Origin: Alphaproteobacteria bacterium
GTDB taxonomy: Bacteria > Pseudomonadota > Alphaproteobacteria > Micavibrionales > UBA1664
Length of the DNA stretch: 9,081 nucleotides
Assembly (NCBI GenBank): GCA_030427215.1
Contig: JAUHXB010000037.1
Span: 1-9,081, forward strand
Reading direction: 5' to 3'
The translations under genes and the position numbers were made by a program. The notes beneath the pieces were generated by a model. That model saw only the letters and a program-made list of their open reading frames with translations. It was not told the origin of the DNA and did no database searches. Of this stretch, positions 1 to 6,502 are shown in pieces; the stretch's first letter is position 1, and each line of letters opens with the position of its first letter.

Positions 1-457
1 CAACCAAGATAATATCCGCCTGATCCAACCCATCCAAATGCTGCCCATCATCATGGTGCATCGCGTAATCTAACGCATCAATCCGTTCGAAATAGGCATC
101 ATCCATTTTATATTGAAGCCCAGGCGTGTTGAGCCCTTCCATCCCCAAGTAACTTGATAATCCATTCATAATTGGATCGAGGACTGGGACGCATGGAATT
201 TTCATCTTTCTACATCCGTCGCGCATTTTTTTTCTTAATTTTGGATCAACCAATGTCATTAAAACCAACCCTGGTTCATCGGCAATACCATCCAAAACCA
301 TTTCAATTTGTTCGGGGGTTCTGATTAAATTCCAAAATTTTTCATTTGGTGTCACATCTTCAAATTGCGCTAAGCAAGCCCTTGCCAAACCTTGCAGCGT
401 TGTCCCCGTCGCATCAGAAACCAGATGAATGAAAAATTGTTTGGATGGGTGGTTCAT
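1..457 (-). CDS. Pyruvate, phosphate dikinase regulatory protein (PPSR/DUF299 family), 5' part, cut at window edge
   Basis: The family is a bifunctional ADP-dependent kinase and Pi-dependent pyrophosphorylase that switches pyruvate,phosphate dikinase (or PEP synthase) off and on in the cytoplasm. About 152 N-terminal residues are present. They show the family's opening, FFIHLVSDATGTTLQGLARA, then QFEDV, an FWNLIRTPEQ segment, PGLVLMTLVDPKLRKKM, IPCVPVLDPIM, and the HHDDGQ motif followed by ADIILVG at the edge. The nucleotide-binding loop expected just after ILVG lies outside the window, as does roughly the last 45% of a usual 270-280 aa protein. The ATG at 457 is the only sensible start. No clear Shine-Dalgarno is visible, and the gene begins 25 bp after the preceding leftward gene ends, so cotranscription is likely. 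To my recollection this is the RP001-type gene that flanks oriC opposite hemE in Caulobacter and Rickettsia. Identification is confident from sequence; the PPDK-versus-PEP-synthase target is not decided. Confidence 0.93.
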   Translation of the reverse strand, partial: MNHPSKQFFIHLVSDATGTTLQGLARACLAQFEDVTPNEKFWNLIRTPEQIEMVLDGIADEPGLVLMTLVDPKLRKKMRDGCRKMKIPCVPVLDPIMNGLSSYLGMEGLNTPGLQYKMDDAYFERIDALDYAMHHDDGQHLDGLDQADIILV

Positions 458-482
458 AGATTATTTATAAACCGACTGAACG

Positions 483-1268
483 CTATTCACAAATTGCAAA
501 TCGCGCCGCTAAATTTTGATCAGAAAACGCAACATCCCCAACCCTATAGGTTTTATTATCAGAAATGATTTGCATCAAATGAATGCTGTCATATTCGTCT
601 TTGGTATCACGATAATAAGGGTTATTCAAAATATCCTGTTGTAAAAATCGATCTAAATACGATGTTTGATCATCTGGTGACGTGGTCAAACATGCCAAAA
701 TATTTTTGGAAATATTTTTTGCACCAAATGTCACGCCATCATCTATCATATCATCCATAAGAGACAAGGTATTATGATCGCATTGATGAACACGGTCATA
801 ATTTGAAAACCACAGATTAAAAGCCGCGGTCATCGTTTGACGTGATGCGTCTTGATCATCATGGCTTAACGATAGTTTTTCCAACATTTTCTCAAAAACC
901 AGCACCATGTCTGATATATCCGAGCATAAAAGATATTTCCACAATAATGATTGGCCATCCAATTTCATGTTATAGGCATGAATAATTTTTTGAACCTGAC
1001 AATCTGCAACGCATATGCGCCCCGCCAATAAAACCTGTTCAGGGTGGTATTGCTCAATCGTGCCATTTAACCATTCAACATGTCGTGCCATACGTATGGC
1101 TTCGATTTCTGCTAGATCGACCTGAGATTGAAAATATGGAGATTGATTAAGTTGAGTTTTACTCAATCCAAAATTATGAACGATAATAATTCTGCGATCC
1201 GTATCCAAATCATACGGCAGATCATTCAGATCACGATATTCAATCATCCAATCTTTTAAAATAACCAT
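483..1268 (-). CDS. Hypothetical protein, divergent relative of the DUF6782-like protein encoded just upstream
   Basis: The product has 261 residues, no signal peptide and no obvious membrane segment, so it is probably cytoplasmic. I do not recognise it with certainty. Residues about 76-110 (PEQVLLAGR, then VADC, ending at W110) align by eye with residues 199-233 of the upstream gene's product (PEEAVLINR, then EADS, ending at W233). Residues 146-175 (AAFNLWF, D164, then L..MDDM) match its STFEKWF...D...I..M stretch. The two genes therefore look like diverged tandem duplicates. If the ancestor was a DUF6782-type putative metallopeptidase, the presumed metal ligands are mostly lost: the expected EAD is VAD, and only an RH at 62-63 resembles the zinc helix. 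The frame stays open further upstream to 1520, but that part lies in the preceding gene. The ATG at 1268 follows that gene's stop by 4 bp and has GAGGG about 10 nt before it, so I chose it. Function is unknown. Confidence 0.75.
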   Translation of the reverse strand: MVILKDWMIEYRDLNDLPYDLDTDRRIIIVHNFGLSKTQLNQSPYFQSQVDLAEIEAIRMARHVEWLNGTIEQYHPEQVLLAGRICVADCQVQKIIHAYNMKLDGQSLLWKYLLCSDISDMVLVFEKMLEKLSLSHDDQDASRQTMTAAFNLWFSNYDRVHQCDHNTLSLMDDMIDDGVTFGAKNISKNILACLTTSPDDQTSYLDRFLQQDILNNPYYRDTKDEYDSIHLMQIISDNKTYRVGDVAFSDQNLAARFAICE

Positions 1269-1272
1269 GTCT

Positions 1273-2520
1273 TTAAAGCCCTCTGAAATGATCGAGGAAG
1301 AAGAGACTGGCGTGCTCTGAAGTGTTAAGTTCATATGTTCCATTTTGCGTGTGACCTTGTGGCAAAGTAATGACATTGTCATGGTTGTTCTGTGTTTCAA
1401 TTTCGCTTTTTTCGTCACTTTGCAATTCTTGTTCCATATCAGACATTCGGCGTTCAAATGACACAAACCATAGGAAATTTGCATTTGATCTATCCCTAAC
1501 CTCGCCATAAAGTGCATCATTCATAATTTGAACCACGATTTGCGATAAATAATTGTCGGCCTGCGGTACACGGCCCAAACCGGCAATAATATCCATTGCA
1601 ATGACGCGCGATGCGTCACGATCATTAATTTCCAAATCCGTATGGCCGCCCATCATAATTTGAATGATATTGCGATCAATTTGTTTACAACGGCCCGAAA
1701 TAAACCATTTTTCGAATGTTGAACGCATCGCCAATCCTGATTTTATTGATCTAAAATCCGCCATGGCCTCCATCGCATAGGCAGAACATAAATCATAATT
1801 GGCACCGCACATGGCACGCGCCCAAACATCATGATGTCCGGCCAAATTTAAATCCCATAATAGTGCAACCTCGGCTATATCGCTATCTGCCTCGATTAAC
1901 CGGTTAATTAAAACAGCTTCCTCTGGTAAGAAGGATAATGGGTTTAATAAAACACCATTATGGTCATGCCAGGCCAAACGCATTGATTTGATGAAAGCAA
2001 CAGACGCATCCGTTATATTCAGGCTTGGATTAATCTGAATTGTTTTTTTCGTGGCAATGTAATGCGATGTCTTAATCTGTTTTGATAATTTGATATCAAT
2101 ATTTTTATCGATAATAAAATCATAATAAGATTTAAAAATGCTGCTTTGTTGACCGTAATTTATGATGTCATCTAAAGACAAATCCTCATTGTCATTATTC
2201 AATAGTTGATCAAAATTATCTTCGGGTGTTACGATGTCAAATTGAGATAAAGATTTCGCGGCGCGATCATAAGATTCAATTTTTTGACGCATCTTTGCCA
2301 AGAATTTTTCATCAGATGGTAACAAAGCCGTTGGCATGGCTTGGTCTTCTTCCACAAATAAAAATTCATCTTCGTCTGCGCTATCATCAATGTAAAATAA
2401 CGGCTGATCACCAATAATATTGCTGAGGGCTTTTGAGCCTTGATCGCCGGCATGACATGAAACACGAACCGATTGCGGCCCTTGATATTGAAAATCGTAA
2501 TCCCAAATTGGCTTATCCAT
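1273..2520 (-). CDS. DUF6782-like putative metallopeptidase-family protein, probably catalytically degenerate
   Basis: The product has 415 residues and no signal peptide or membrane segment. An acidic stretch (44-60) and a variable, charged linker (about 60-150) precede a helical core (155-290). The core pattern is a short helix with RLAW at 181-184, then LPEEAVLINRLIEADSD (198-213), LAGHHDVWARAM (226-237) and AMRSTFEKWF (264-273). It resembles, from memory, the alphaproteobacterial DUF6782 putative metallopeptidases, whose helix carries a HExxH-type motif followed by an EAD acid. Here the helix reads KSMRLAW, so both histidines and the glutamate appear lost while the later EAD (210-212) remains, suggesting a pseudoenzyme. 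The C-terminal tail (361-415) is polar and low in structure. The ATG at 2520 has AGGGG 8 nt upstream. The gene is followed after 4 bp by a shorter relative on the same strand, which argues for one operon. Family assignment is tentative. Confidence 0.8.
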   Translation of the reverse strand: MDKPIWDYDFQYQGPQSVRVSCHAGDQGSKALSNIIGDQPLFYIDDSADEDEFLFVEEDQAMPTALLPSDEKFLAKMRQKIESYDRAAKSLSQFDIVTPEDNFDQLLNNDNEDLSLDDIINYGQQSSIFKSYYDFIIDKNIDIKLSKQIKTSHYIATKKTIQINPSLNITDASVAFIKSMRLAWHDHNGVLLNPLSFLPEEAVLINRLIEADSDIAEVALLWDLNLAGHHDVWARAMCGANYDLCSAYAMEAMADFRSIKSGLAMRSTFEKWFISGRCKQIDRNIIQIMMGGHTDLEINDRDASRVIAMDIIAGLGRVPQADNYLSQIVVQIMNDALYGEVRDRSNANFLWFVSFERRMSDMEQELQSDEKSEIETQNNHDNVITLPQGHTQNGTYELNTSEHASLFFLDHFRGL

Positions 2521-2558
2521 TTTTTTATCCCCTAAAAATAAATTCGGATTTATCCCTT
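2513..2558. promoter_or_regulatory. Three TTATCC (DnaA-box-like) elements at the 5' end of the DUF6782-like gene
   Basis: TTATCCATT (2513-2521), TTATCCCCT (2525-2533) and TTATCCCTT (2550-2558) share the TTATCC core of the DnaA box TTATCCACA in the same orientation, at spacings of 12 and 25 bp. Each matches the 9-mer at only six or seven positions. The first lies over the start codon and second codon of the leftward gene. They may be weak DnaA sites belonging to the origin region, or sites for DnaA control of the leftward operon. Binding is inferred only. Confidence 0.3.
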
Positions 2559-2565
2559 AATCTTT

Positions 2566-2613
2566 TAACAGTATCGCCAAAAGACCTTAACAATTTGCTA
2601 GGAAAACCCTAAC
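2566..2613. repeat. TAAC elements at exact 22-bp spacing upstream of the DUF6782-like gene
   Basis: TAACA occurs at 2566, 2588 and 2610, that is at exactly 22-bp intervals (two helical turns, one DNA face). The surrounding bases are also alike (CCTTAACAA, CCCTAACAA). A further TAAC at 2647 belongs to the CtrA-type site. The arrangement looks like a phased operator for a DNA-binding protein controlling the leftward operon, or part of the replication-control region. The protein is unknown. Confidence 0.35.
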
Positions 2614-2645
2614 AAATCCTAAATTTTTTCAACTTTTTCAGAAGG

Positions 2646-2660
2646 TTAACAGGATGTTAA
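2646..2660 (-). promoter_or_regulatory. Perfect CtrA-type binding site (TTAA-N7-TTAA)
   Basis: The minus strand reads TTAACATCCTGTTAAC, matching the full alphaproteobacterial CtrA consensus TTAA-N7-TTAAC including the final C. It lies in the 144-bp gap between the 200-aa hypothetical gene and the DUF6782-like gene, about 125 bp before the latter's start and 5 bp beyond the former's stop. It could drive or repress the leftward operon, or act with the origin, where CtrA sites occur in Caulobacter. By my rough estimate about one such match per window of this composition is expected by chance, so its position is the main support. Confidence 0.45.
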
Positions 2661-2664
2661 ATGA

Positions 2665-3267
2665 TTATGATAAGTTTTTAATAGGAAGATCACTTATTAT
2701 CAGGGACTTATCATGAATGGATACTTCACCAGATTGTGAAATATTAAATGCCACAGCGAACAAAGATTGTTTCAAAATACAAATGATCGTTATGCGATGG
2801 CATTCTTTCACCAATTCCACCTTTGGATATTTCTCAATTTCCAATGCAATATTATTCAAAATATTTTGCGATACAGAATCCTGCCATTCAATATCATCAA
2901 ATTGTGTAACAGGGATTAAAGATCCCCCATCCGTTTGAAACATCATCAAATAAAATTTCAAATAATCTAAAACAGTATTGTTATCTAAAGATAGATCCAT
3001 CGATGACAGGCCATTATCATTATACGGATCAGATGAATATAGAACGGGTTTTATATCCGAATTTTTCTTAAGATATAAAGCCCGAACATGGGGCATGCCA
3101 GAATAATCCTGACATTCAATTAACGTCGCATTTGATGCAAAAGGCAATGTCCAGGATAATACCTCGGTATGATTTATATTTAGAGGTATCGTGTTATCAC
3201 GATCCAAAATATTTTTAACAATGGATTGGCCCTGAGATTGTGATAATTTTTTATATGCCGATGTCAT
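2665..3267 (-). CDS. Hypothetical origin-proximal protein of about 200 aa
   Basis: The product is a soluble-looking protein of 200 residues without a signal peptide. A short N-terminal helix (about 1-22) is followed by an alternating strand/helix region: VLSWTLPFAS (36-45), GMPHVRALYLKK (57-68), LDYLKFYLMMF (100-110), IPVTQFDDIEW (118-128), a strand pair (157-176), and a C-terminal ISDLPIKNL (191-199). The pattern of RALYL, a helix ending in MMF, DDIEW and a terminal DLPI resembles, from memory, an uncharacterised alphaproteobacterial family, but I cannot name it. I chose the ATG at 3267, which has a weak GTAAGA 9 nt upstream. An in-frame TTG at 3303 would add 12 residues but has no ribosome site. 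The gene is the first leftward one beside the candidate origin and diverges from hemE. Its AT content is high, like the flanking non-coding DNA. Function is unknown. Confidence 0.8.
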   Translation of the reverse strand: MTSAYKKLSQSQGQSIVKNILDRDNTIPLNINHTEVLSWTLPFASNATLIECQDYSGMPHVRALYLKKNSDIKPVLYSSDPYNDNGLSSMDLSLDNNTVLDYLKFYLMMFQTDGGSLIPVTQFDDIEWQDSVSQNILNNIALEIEKYPKVELVKECHRITIICILKQSLFAVAFNISQSGEVSIHDKSLIISDLPIKNLS

Positions 3268-3295
3268 AGAATATAGTCTTACTGATTTGTATAAC

Positions 3296-3580
3296 TTATC
3301 CAATAATCATGTGCATAGTTTTTGTATGTTCCTCTGTATTGAATCCCACTCTTTTTTTTCGTGGATAAAGTCATGTCATTTTGGAACTATTTTATAAGGT
3401 TGTTGGGATAAAAAATAGAGATGTATAAAAAACGAATATCATTTTCACGTTATTATCCATCTTATGAGTCCGCGATCTATCCCCATGAGGATAAGATGAT
3501 TGAATAATGATTTACCCCCATGACTCACAGGACCTACAAATACTTAAACCTTATTTAAAATAATATTTCTTATTTTATTT
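3296..3580. other. Candidate chromosomal replication origin (oriC)
   Basis: This AT-rich, essentially non-coding stretch lies next to hemE, from which genes diverge, matching the hemE-RP001 origin position known in Caulobacter and Rickettsia. Against the DnaA box TTATCCACA it shows, on the minus strand, TTATCCACG (3360-3368) and TTATCCTCA (3486-3494), each 8/9, and TTATCCCAA (3403-3411), 7/9. On the plus strand it has TTATCCAAT (3296-3304), TTATCCATC (3453-3461) and CTATCCCCA (3477-3485), each 7/9. GANTC methylation sites occur at 3341, 3466 and 3522. A perfect CtrA-type site sits at 3544-3558, inside a block (3538-3580) that is almost all A and T and could be the unwinding element. An inverted repeat, CATCTTAT (3458-3465) with ATAAGATG (3491-3498), overlaps two of the boxes. 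The first box reaches into the upstream coding region only if the TTG start of that gene is used. Origin activity is inferred. Confidence 0.6.
3544..3558. promoter_or_regulatory. Perfect CtrA-type binding site ahead of hemE, inside the AT-rich block
   Basis: The sequence TTAAACCTTATTTAA is a perfect TTAA-N7-TTAA half-site pair, the pattern bound by the cell-cycle regulator CtrA. It ends 51 bp before the hemE start and lies in the block proposed as the DNA-unwinding element. In Caulobacter, CtrA bound at such sites silences the origin and also affects hemE transcription. The high AT content makes a chance match more likely here, so support rests on its place beside the DnaA-like boxes. Confidence 0.45.
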
Positions 3581-3609
3581 TGGGCGATATTCGGTCTAGG
3601 ATGCATTCC

Positions 3610-4626
3610 ATGGAATTGATCAAAGCCCTCAAAAAACAACCAACCAATCATACACCAATTTGGCTGATGCGCCAGGCAGGACGCTATCTTCCTGAATACC
3701 GAGAGGTCAGAAAGCAAGCTGGTGGTTTTTTAGATTTATGCTATACGCCTAAATTGGCCAGTGAGGTAACGCTTCAACCCTTGCGTCGTTTTGATTTGGA
3801 TGCGGCAATTATATTTTCTGATATTTTAGTTGTTCCTCATGCGCTTGGTCAAAAGGTCTGGTTCCAAGAGGGCGAGGGTCCGCGATTAAACCTAGTAACA
3901 TCAATCAATGATCTTCCTGAATTTAACCAAGATCAATTTTTAGATCATCTTGCGCCCGTGTTTGAAGCATTGGAATTAACGCGCTCCGCTATGCCGTCTG
4001 ATAAAGCCTTGATAGGGTTTGCAGGGGCGCCATGGACTTTAGCCTGTTATATGATTAATGGCCGTGGGTCGCGTGATTATCAAAATGTCCGTGTGTTTGC
4101 CCGTCAAAATAAACAAGAATTTCAAATGATTTTAGATACGCTAGTGCATGCGATATCAATCTATCTGATCCAAAAAATTAAATCAGGGGCAAACGCCATC
4201 CAAATATTTGACAGCTGGTCAGGGGTGTTGAGTGTTGAAGAATTTCAAAATTATTCAATCGACCCAACCAAAAAAATTATTGAGAATGTGAAAGCCGTTT
4301 ACCCGGATATTCCTATTATTGGTTTTCCAAGGGGCGCAGGATTAAATTATACCGATTATATTAAAAACACGGCCATTGACGCAGTGTCATGCGATCAATC
4401 GGTACCATTATTATTCATGAAAGAGTTTCAAAAAGATGTATGCGTGCAGGGGAATTTGGATAATATTTTATTGCTCAATGGTGGTGATGACATGGTTGGT
4501 CAAGCCCAAGAAATTTGTAATTCACTTGCCAATGGGCCATTTATCTTTAATCTGGGGCATGGCGTTATTAAAGACACAAACCCCGATCACGTCACACAAT
4601 TGATAGAGGCAATACGATCATGTTAG
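3610..4626 (+). CDS. hemE: Uroporphyrinogen decarboxylase
   Basis: This cytoplasmic enzyme removes four acetate carboxyls from uroporphyrinogen III to give coproporphyrinogen III in haem synthesis. The 338-aa product has the family signature IWLMRQAGRYLPEYR (17-31), with substrate-contacting R21 and R25. It also has the catalytic aspartate in FSDIL (D71), the FAGAPWTL motif (137-144), the conserved tyrosine Y147, the IFDSWSG segment (199-205) and the NLGHGV histidine (H317), all as expected. Length is slightly below the 345-355 aa usual in the family. I start it at ATG 3610, which has TAGGA 8 nt upstream and gives the usual short N-terminus. The upstream ATG at 3601 has its ribosome site too close, and a TTG at 3580 lies further out. 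The 3' end overlaps hemJ by 7 bp (ATGTTAG), implying translational coupling. No hemH lies next to it, unlike in some relatives. Confidence 0.97.
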   Translation: MELIKALKKQPTNHTPIWLMRQAGRYLPEYREVRKQAGGFLDLCYTPKLASEVTLQPLRRFDLDAAIIFSDILVVPHALGQKVWFQEGEGPRLNLVTSINDLPEFNQDQFLDHLAPVFEALELTRSAMPSDKALIGFAGAPWTLACYMINGRGSRDYQNVRVFARQNKQEFQMILDTLVHAISIYLIQKIKSGANAIQIFDSWSGVLSVEEFQNYSIDPTKKIIENVKAVYPDIPIIGFPRGAGLNYTDYIKNTAIDAVSCDQSVPLLFMKEFQKDVCVQGNLDNILLLNGGDDMVGQAQEICNSLANGPFIFNLGHGVIKDTNPDHVTQLIEAIRSC

Positions 4627-5057
4627 CAGATTATTATTTATACATTAAGGCCGCGCATTTAATCGCCGTGATATCATGGATGGCGGCGATGCTCTACCTC
4701 CCTCGATTATTTGTCTATCATGTTGCGGCAGAAAAAGGGTCTGTTCAATCCGAAACATTTAAGGTTATGGAGCGCCGTTTGCTTCGCTATATCGGAACAC
4801 CAGCGATGTTAATCACCTGGATTTTGGGAATAATGTTGTTATCTGCCAATCCCGAAATTGCCTCGGATGGTTGGATTCATTTTAAATTACTCCTCGTGTT
4901 TTTGCTTTCTGGCTTTCATGGGGCGTGCGCCGGATGGATGAAAAAATTCGCCCGTGATGAAAACACAAAATCGCAAAAATTCTTTCGGATTGCGAACGAA
5001 GTTCCCACAGCAATGATGATCGTGATCGTTATTTTGGCAGTTTTAAAACCGTTTTAA
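4620..5057 (+). CDS. hemJ: Protoporphyrinogen IX oxidase, HemJ type
   Basis: HemJ is the membrane-embedded enzyme that oxidises protoporphyrinogen IX to protoporphyrin IX in bacteria lacking HemG and HemY. The 145-aa product has the normal family length and four hydrophobic segments (about 8-31, 60-76, 87-106 and 129-143). The diagnostic motifs are KAAHLIAVISWMAAMLYLPR (10-29), HFKLLLVFLLSGFHG (87-101) and the RIANEVPT loop (123-130). The conserved histidine and lysine reported as essential in the family correspond to H13 and K89. The ATG overlaps the end of hemE, and a GAGG lies about 12 nt upstream within hemE, so the two haem enzymes are probably translated from one message. An AT-rich palindrome covers the stop codon. 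The next gene, rho, has its own promoter 174 bp further on. Confidence 0.95.
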   Translation: MLADYYLYIKAAHLIAVISWMAAMLYLPRLFVYHVAAEKGSVQSETFKVMERRLLRYIGTPAMLITWILGIMLLSANPEIASDGWIHFKLLLVFLLSGFHGACAGWMKKFARDENTKSQKFFRIANEVPTAMMIVIVILAVLKPF

Positions 5058-5059
5058 AA
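5041..5059. repeat. 19-bp AT-rich palindrome at the hemJ stop codon
   Basis: TTTTAAAAC and GTTTTAAAA are a perfect 9-bp inverted repeat around a single central base (5050), with the hemJ TAA inside the right arm. The stem is almost all A-T and is followed by A-rich rather than T-rich sequence, so it does not look like an ordinary intrinsic terminator. It may mark the 3' end of the hemE-hemJ message or be chance. Confidence 0.4.
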
Positions 5060-5067
5060 ATAACCCC

Positions 5068-5097
5068 TTGACATACCTCACATTGTTTGGATATATG
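5068..5097 (+). promoter_or_regulatory. Predicted sigma70-type promoter of rho
   Basis: A perfect -35 hexamer TTGACA (5068-5073) is followed after 18 bp by TATATG (5092-5097), which shares the TATA core of the -10 box. Transcription would start near 5104, leaving a leader of about 128 nt before the rho ATG. It lies just after the hemJ stop, so rho can be expressed independently of the haem genes. Confidence 0.6.
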
Positions 5098-5124
5098 GGG
5101 ATACTTCATTCAATTTTTCGCGAC

Positions 5125-5184
5125 ATGAATTTAACCGTCTTGCGTTTACGCGCGGAAATCACGCAAGCCATATTTCAAATATAA
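5125..5184 (+). CDS. Possible 19-aa leader peptide in the rho 5' untranslated region
   Basis: An ATG at 5125 opens a 19-codon frame (MNLTVLRLRAEITQAIFQI) ending with TAA at 5184, 47 bp before rho. E. coli rho also has a short upstream reading frame (rhoL) in its autoregulated leader, but there is no visible similarity. No Shine-Dalgarno precedes this ATG. The frame contains both arms of the hairpin at 5139-5167, so translating it would disrupt that structure, as expected of an attenuator peptide. It could equally be a chance frame. Confidence 0.25.
   Translation: MNLTVLRLRAEITQAIFQI
5139..5167 (+). promoter_or_regulatory. Hairpin in the rho leader
   Basis: CTTGCGT (5139-5145) pairs perfectly with ACGCAAG (5161-5167) across a 15-nt loop containing CGCGCGG. 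It is the only GC-rich, strongly pairing element in an otherwise AT-rich leader. No T-run follows, so it is not a classical terminator. A role in Rho autoregulation, in mRNA stability, or in coupling to the small frame it lies in is possible but inferred. Confidence 0.4.
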
Positions 5185-5231
5185 TCAAAAATCTTTATTA
5201 AAAATCACACATAAAAAACGGAAAAAATCTG

Positions 5232-6488
5232 ATGGATTTAAAAATATTAAAACAATATTCCCCTGCTGAATTATTGGCCTTTGCCGAGGAAATGGGATTG
5301 GATGATATTCCAACCGCCCGTAAACAAGACATGATGTTTGCCATCCTCAAGGAACTCGCCGCCAACGACATTAATATCCGTGGTGCAGGGGTATTAGAGG
5401 TCTTGCAAGACGGATTTGGTTTTTTAAGATCACCCGAAGAAAACTACCTTCCTGGCCCAGACGACATTTATGTGTCCCCCAATCAAATTAAACGATTTGG
5501 CCTTAAAACAGGGGATAGCATTGAGGGTGATATTCGTGCGCCAAAATCAAATGAGCGTTATTTTGCATTATTAAAATTAGATAACATTAATTACGAAGCG
5601 CCTGAAAAATTACGTCACCGTGTTGGATTTGATAATTTAACCCCATTGTACCCTGATCGTAAGATCAAGTTGGAAATTGATAATCCAACAAACAAAGACT
5701 ATACGGCGCGTATCATTGAACTGACGGCCCCATTAGGGTTTGGTCAAAGGGCGCTTATTGTTGCCCCGCCGCGTACGGGTAAAACAGTGATGTTGCAATC
5801 CATTGCCAATAGTTTGGCAGAAAACCACCCTGAGGCTTATTTGATTGTTTTGCTTATCGATGAGCGCCCAGAGGAAGTGACCGACATGGCAAGATCTGTT
5901 CGTGGTGAGGTGATTTCATCAACATTCGATGAGCCTGCATCACGTCATGTGCAAGTATCGGAAATGGTGATGGAAAAGGCAAAGCGTTTGATCGAACAAA
6001 AACGAGATGTTGTGATTTTACTCGATTCCATCACACGTCTTGGCCGTGCTTATAACACTGTTGTGCCCTCAAGCGGTAAGGTTTTGACCGGTGGTGTGGA
6101 TGCCAACGCCCTACAACGTCCCAAGCGTTTCTTTGGTGCCGCGCGGAATATTGAACAAGGCGGTTCATTAACCATTATCGCTACAGCCTTGATAGATACA
6201 GGGTCACGCATGGACGAGGTTATCTTCGAAGAATTTAAGGGTACGGGTAATGCCGAAATCGTGCTTGATCGTAAGATTGCCGATAAGCGTGTTTATCCCG
6301 CGATTGATATTCAAAAATCAGGAACGCGGAAAGAAGATTTATTGGTTGACGCTGCAACCCTTCAAAAAATGTGGATTTTACGCCGTATTTTGAATCCGAT
6401 GGGTACGATTGATGCAGTTGAATTTCTAACTGGGAAATTAAAACAATCAAAAAATAATGCTGACTTCTTCCAATCTATGAATCAATAG
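5232..6488 (+). CDS. rho: Transcription termination factor Rho
   Basis: Rho is the hexameric RNA-dependent ATPase and helicase that releases RNA polymerase from untranslated transcripts. The 418-aa product is collinear with E. coli Rho (419 aa). It has an N-terminal helical domain, then an OB-fold RNA-binding domain with DGFGFLR (60-66). The motor domain has Walker A APPRTGKT (178-185, K184), catalytic E211 in LIDERPEEV, Walker B VILLD (261-265, D265), the Q-loop [20 protein letters not shown] (280-299) and the C-terminal MWILRR segment (380-385). There is no inserted or extra N-terminal domain. The ATG at 5232 has a weak GGA-rich ribosome site about 10 nt upstream. It is preceded by its own promoter and a structured leader, which suggests autoregulation as in other bacteria. 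It stands between the haem genes and mnmE, as in many alphaproteobacteria. Confidence 0.98.
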   Translation: MDLKILKQYSPAELLAFAEEMGLDDIPTARKQDMMFAILKELAANDINIRGAGVLEVLQDGFGFLRSPEENYLPGPDDIYVSPNQIKRFGLKTGDSIEGDIRAPKSNERYFALLKLDNINYEAPEKLRHRVGFDNLTPLYPDRKIKLEIDNPTNKDYTARIIELTAPLGFGQRALIVAPPRTGKTVMLQSIANSLAENHPEAYLIVLLIDERPEEVTDMARSVRGEVISSTFDEPASRHVQVSEMVMEKAKRLIEQKRDVVILLDSITRLGRAYNTVVPSSGKVLTGGVDANALQRPKRFFGAARNIEQGGSLTIIATALIDTGSRMDEVIFEEFKGTGNAEIVLDRKIADKRVYPAIDIQKSGTRKEDLLVDAATLQKMWILRRILNPMGTIDAVEFLTGKLKQSKNNADFFQSMNQ

Positions 6489-6502
6489 CGTAATGTTTTA
6501 GT

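Noticed and set aside
1269..1520. Upstream extension of the second leftward hypothetical gene (open frame continues 84 codons before 1268)
   Set aside because: It would overlap the 3' end of the preceding gene by about 250 bp. The ATG at 1268 sits just after that gene's stop with a plausible ribosome site, so the extension is a shadow.
2717..2938. Rightward 73-codon open frame opposite the 200-aa hypothetical gene
   Set aside because: No ribosome site and no recognisable features; the leftward frame is longer and fits the local gene direction.
3458..3498. Possible ribozyme or riboswitch, because of the ATGAGTCCG stretch and the inverted repeat CATCTTAT/ATAAGATG
   Set aside because: The hammerhead core (CTGATGA and GAAA) is absent and the arms are only 8 bp with a 25-nt loop. 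The repeat is better explained by opposed TTATCC boxes.
3580..3609. Earlier hemE starts at TTG 3580 or ATG 3601
   Set aside because: TTG 3580 has no ribosome site, and ATG 3601 directly abuts its only AGG. ATG 3610 has proper spacing and gives the usual HemE N-terminus.
5041..5059. Intrinsic terminator after hemJ
   Set aside because: The palindrome has an A-T stem, almost no loop and no following T-run, so it is listed only as a repeat.
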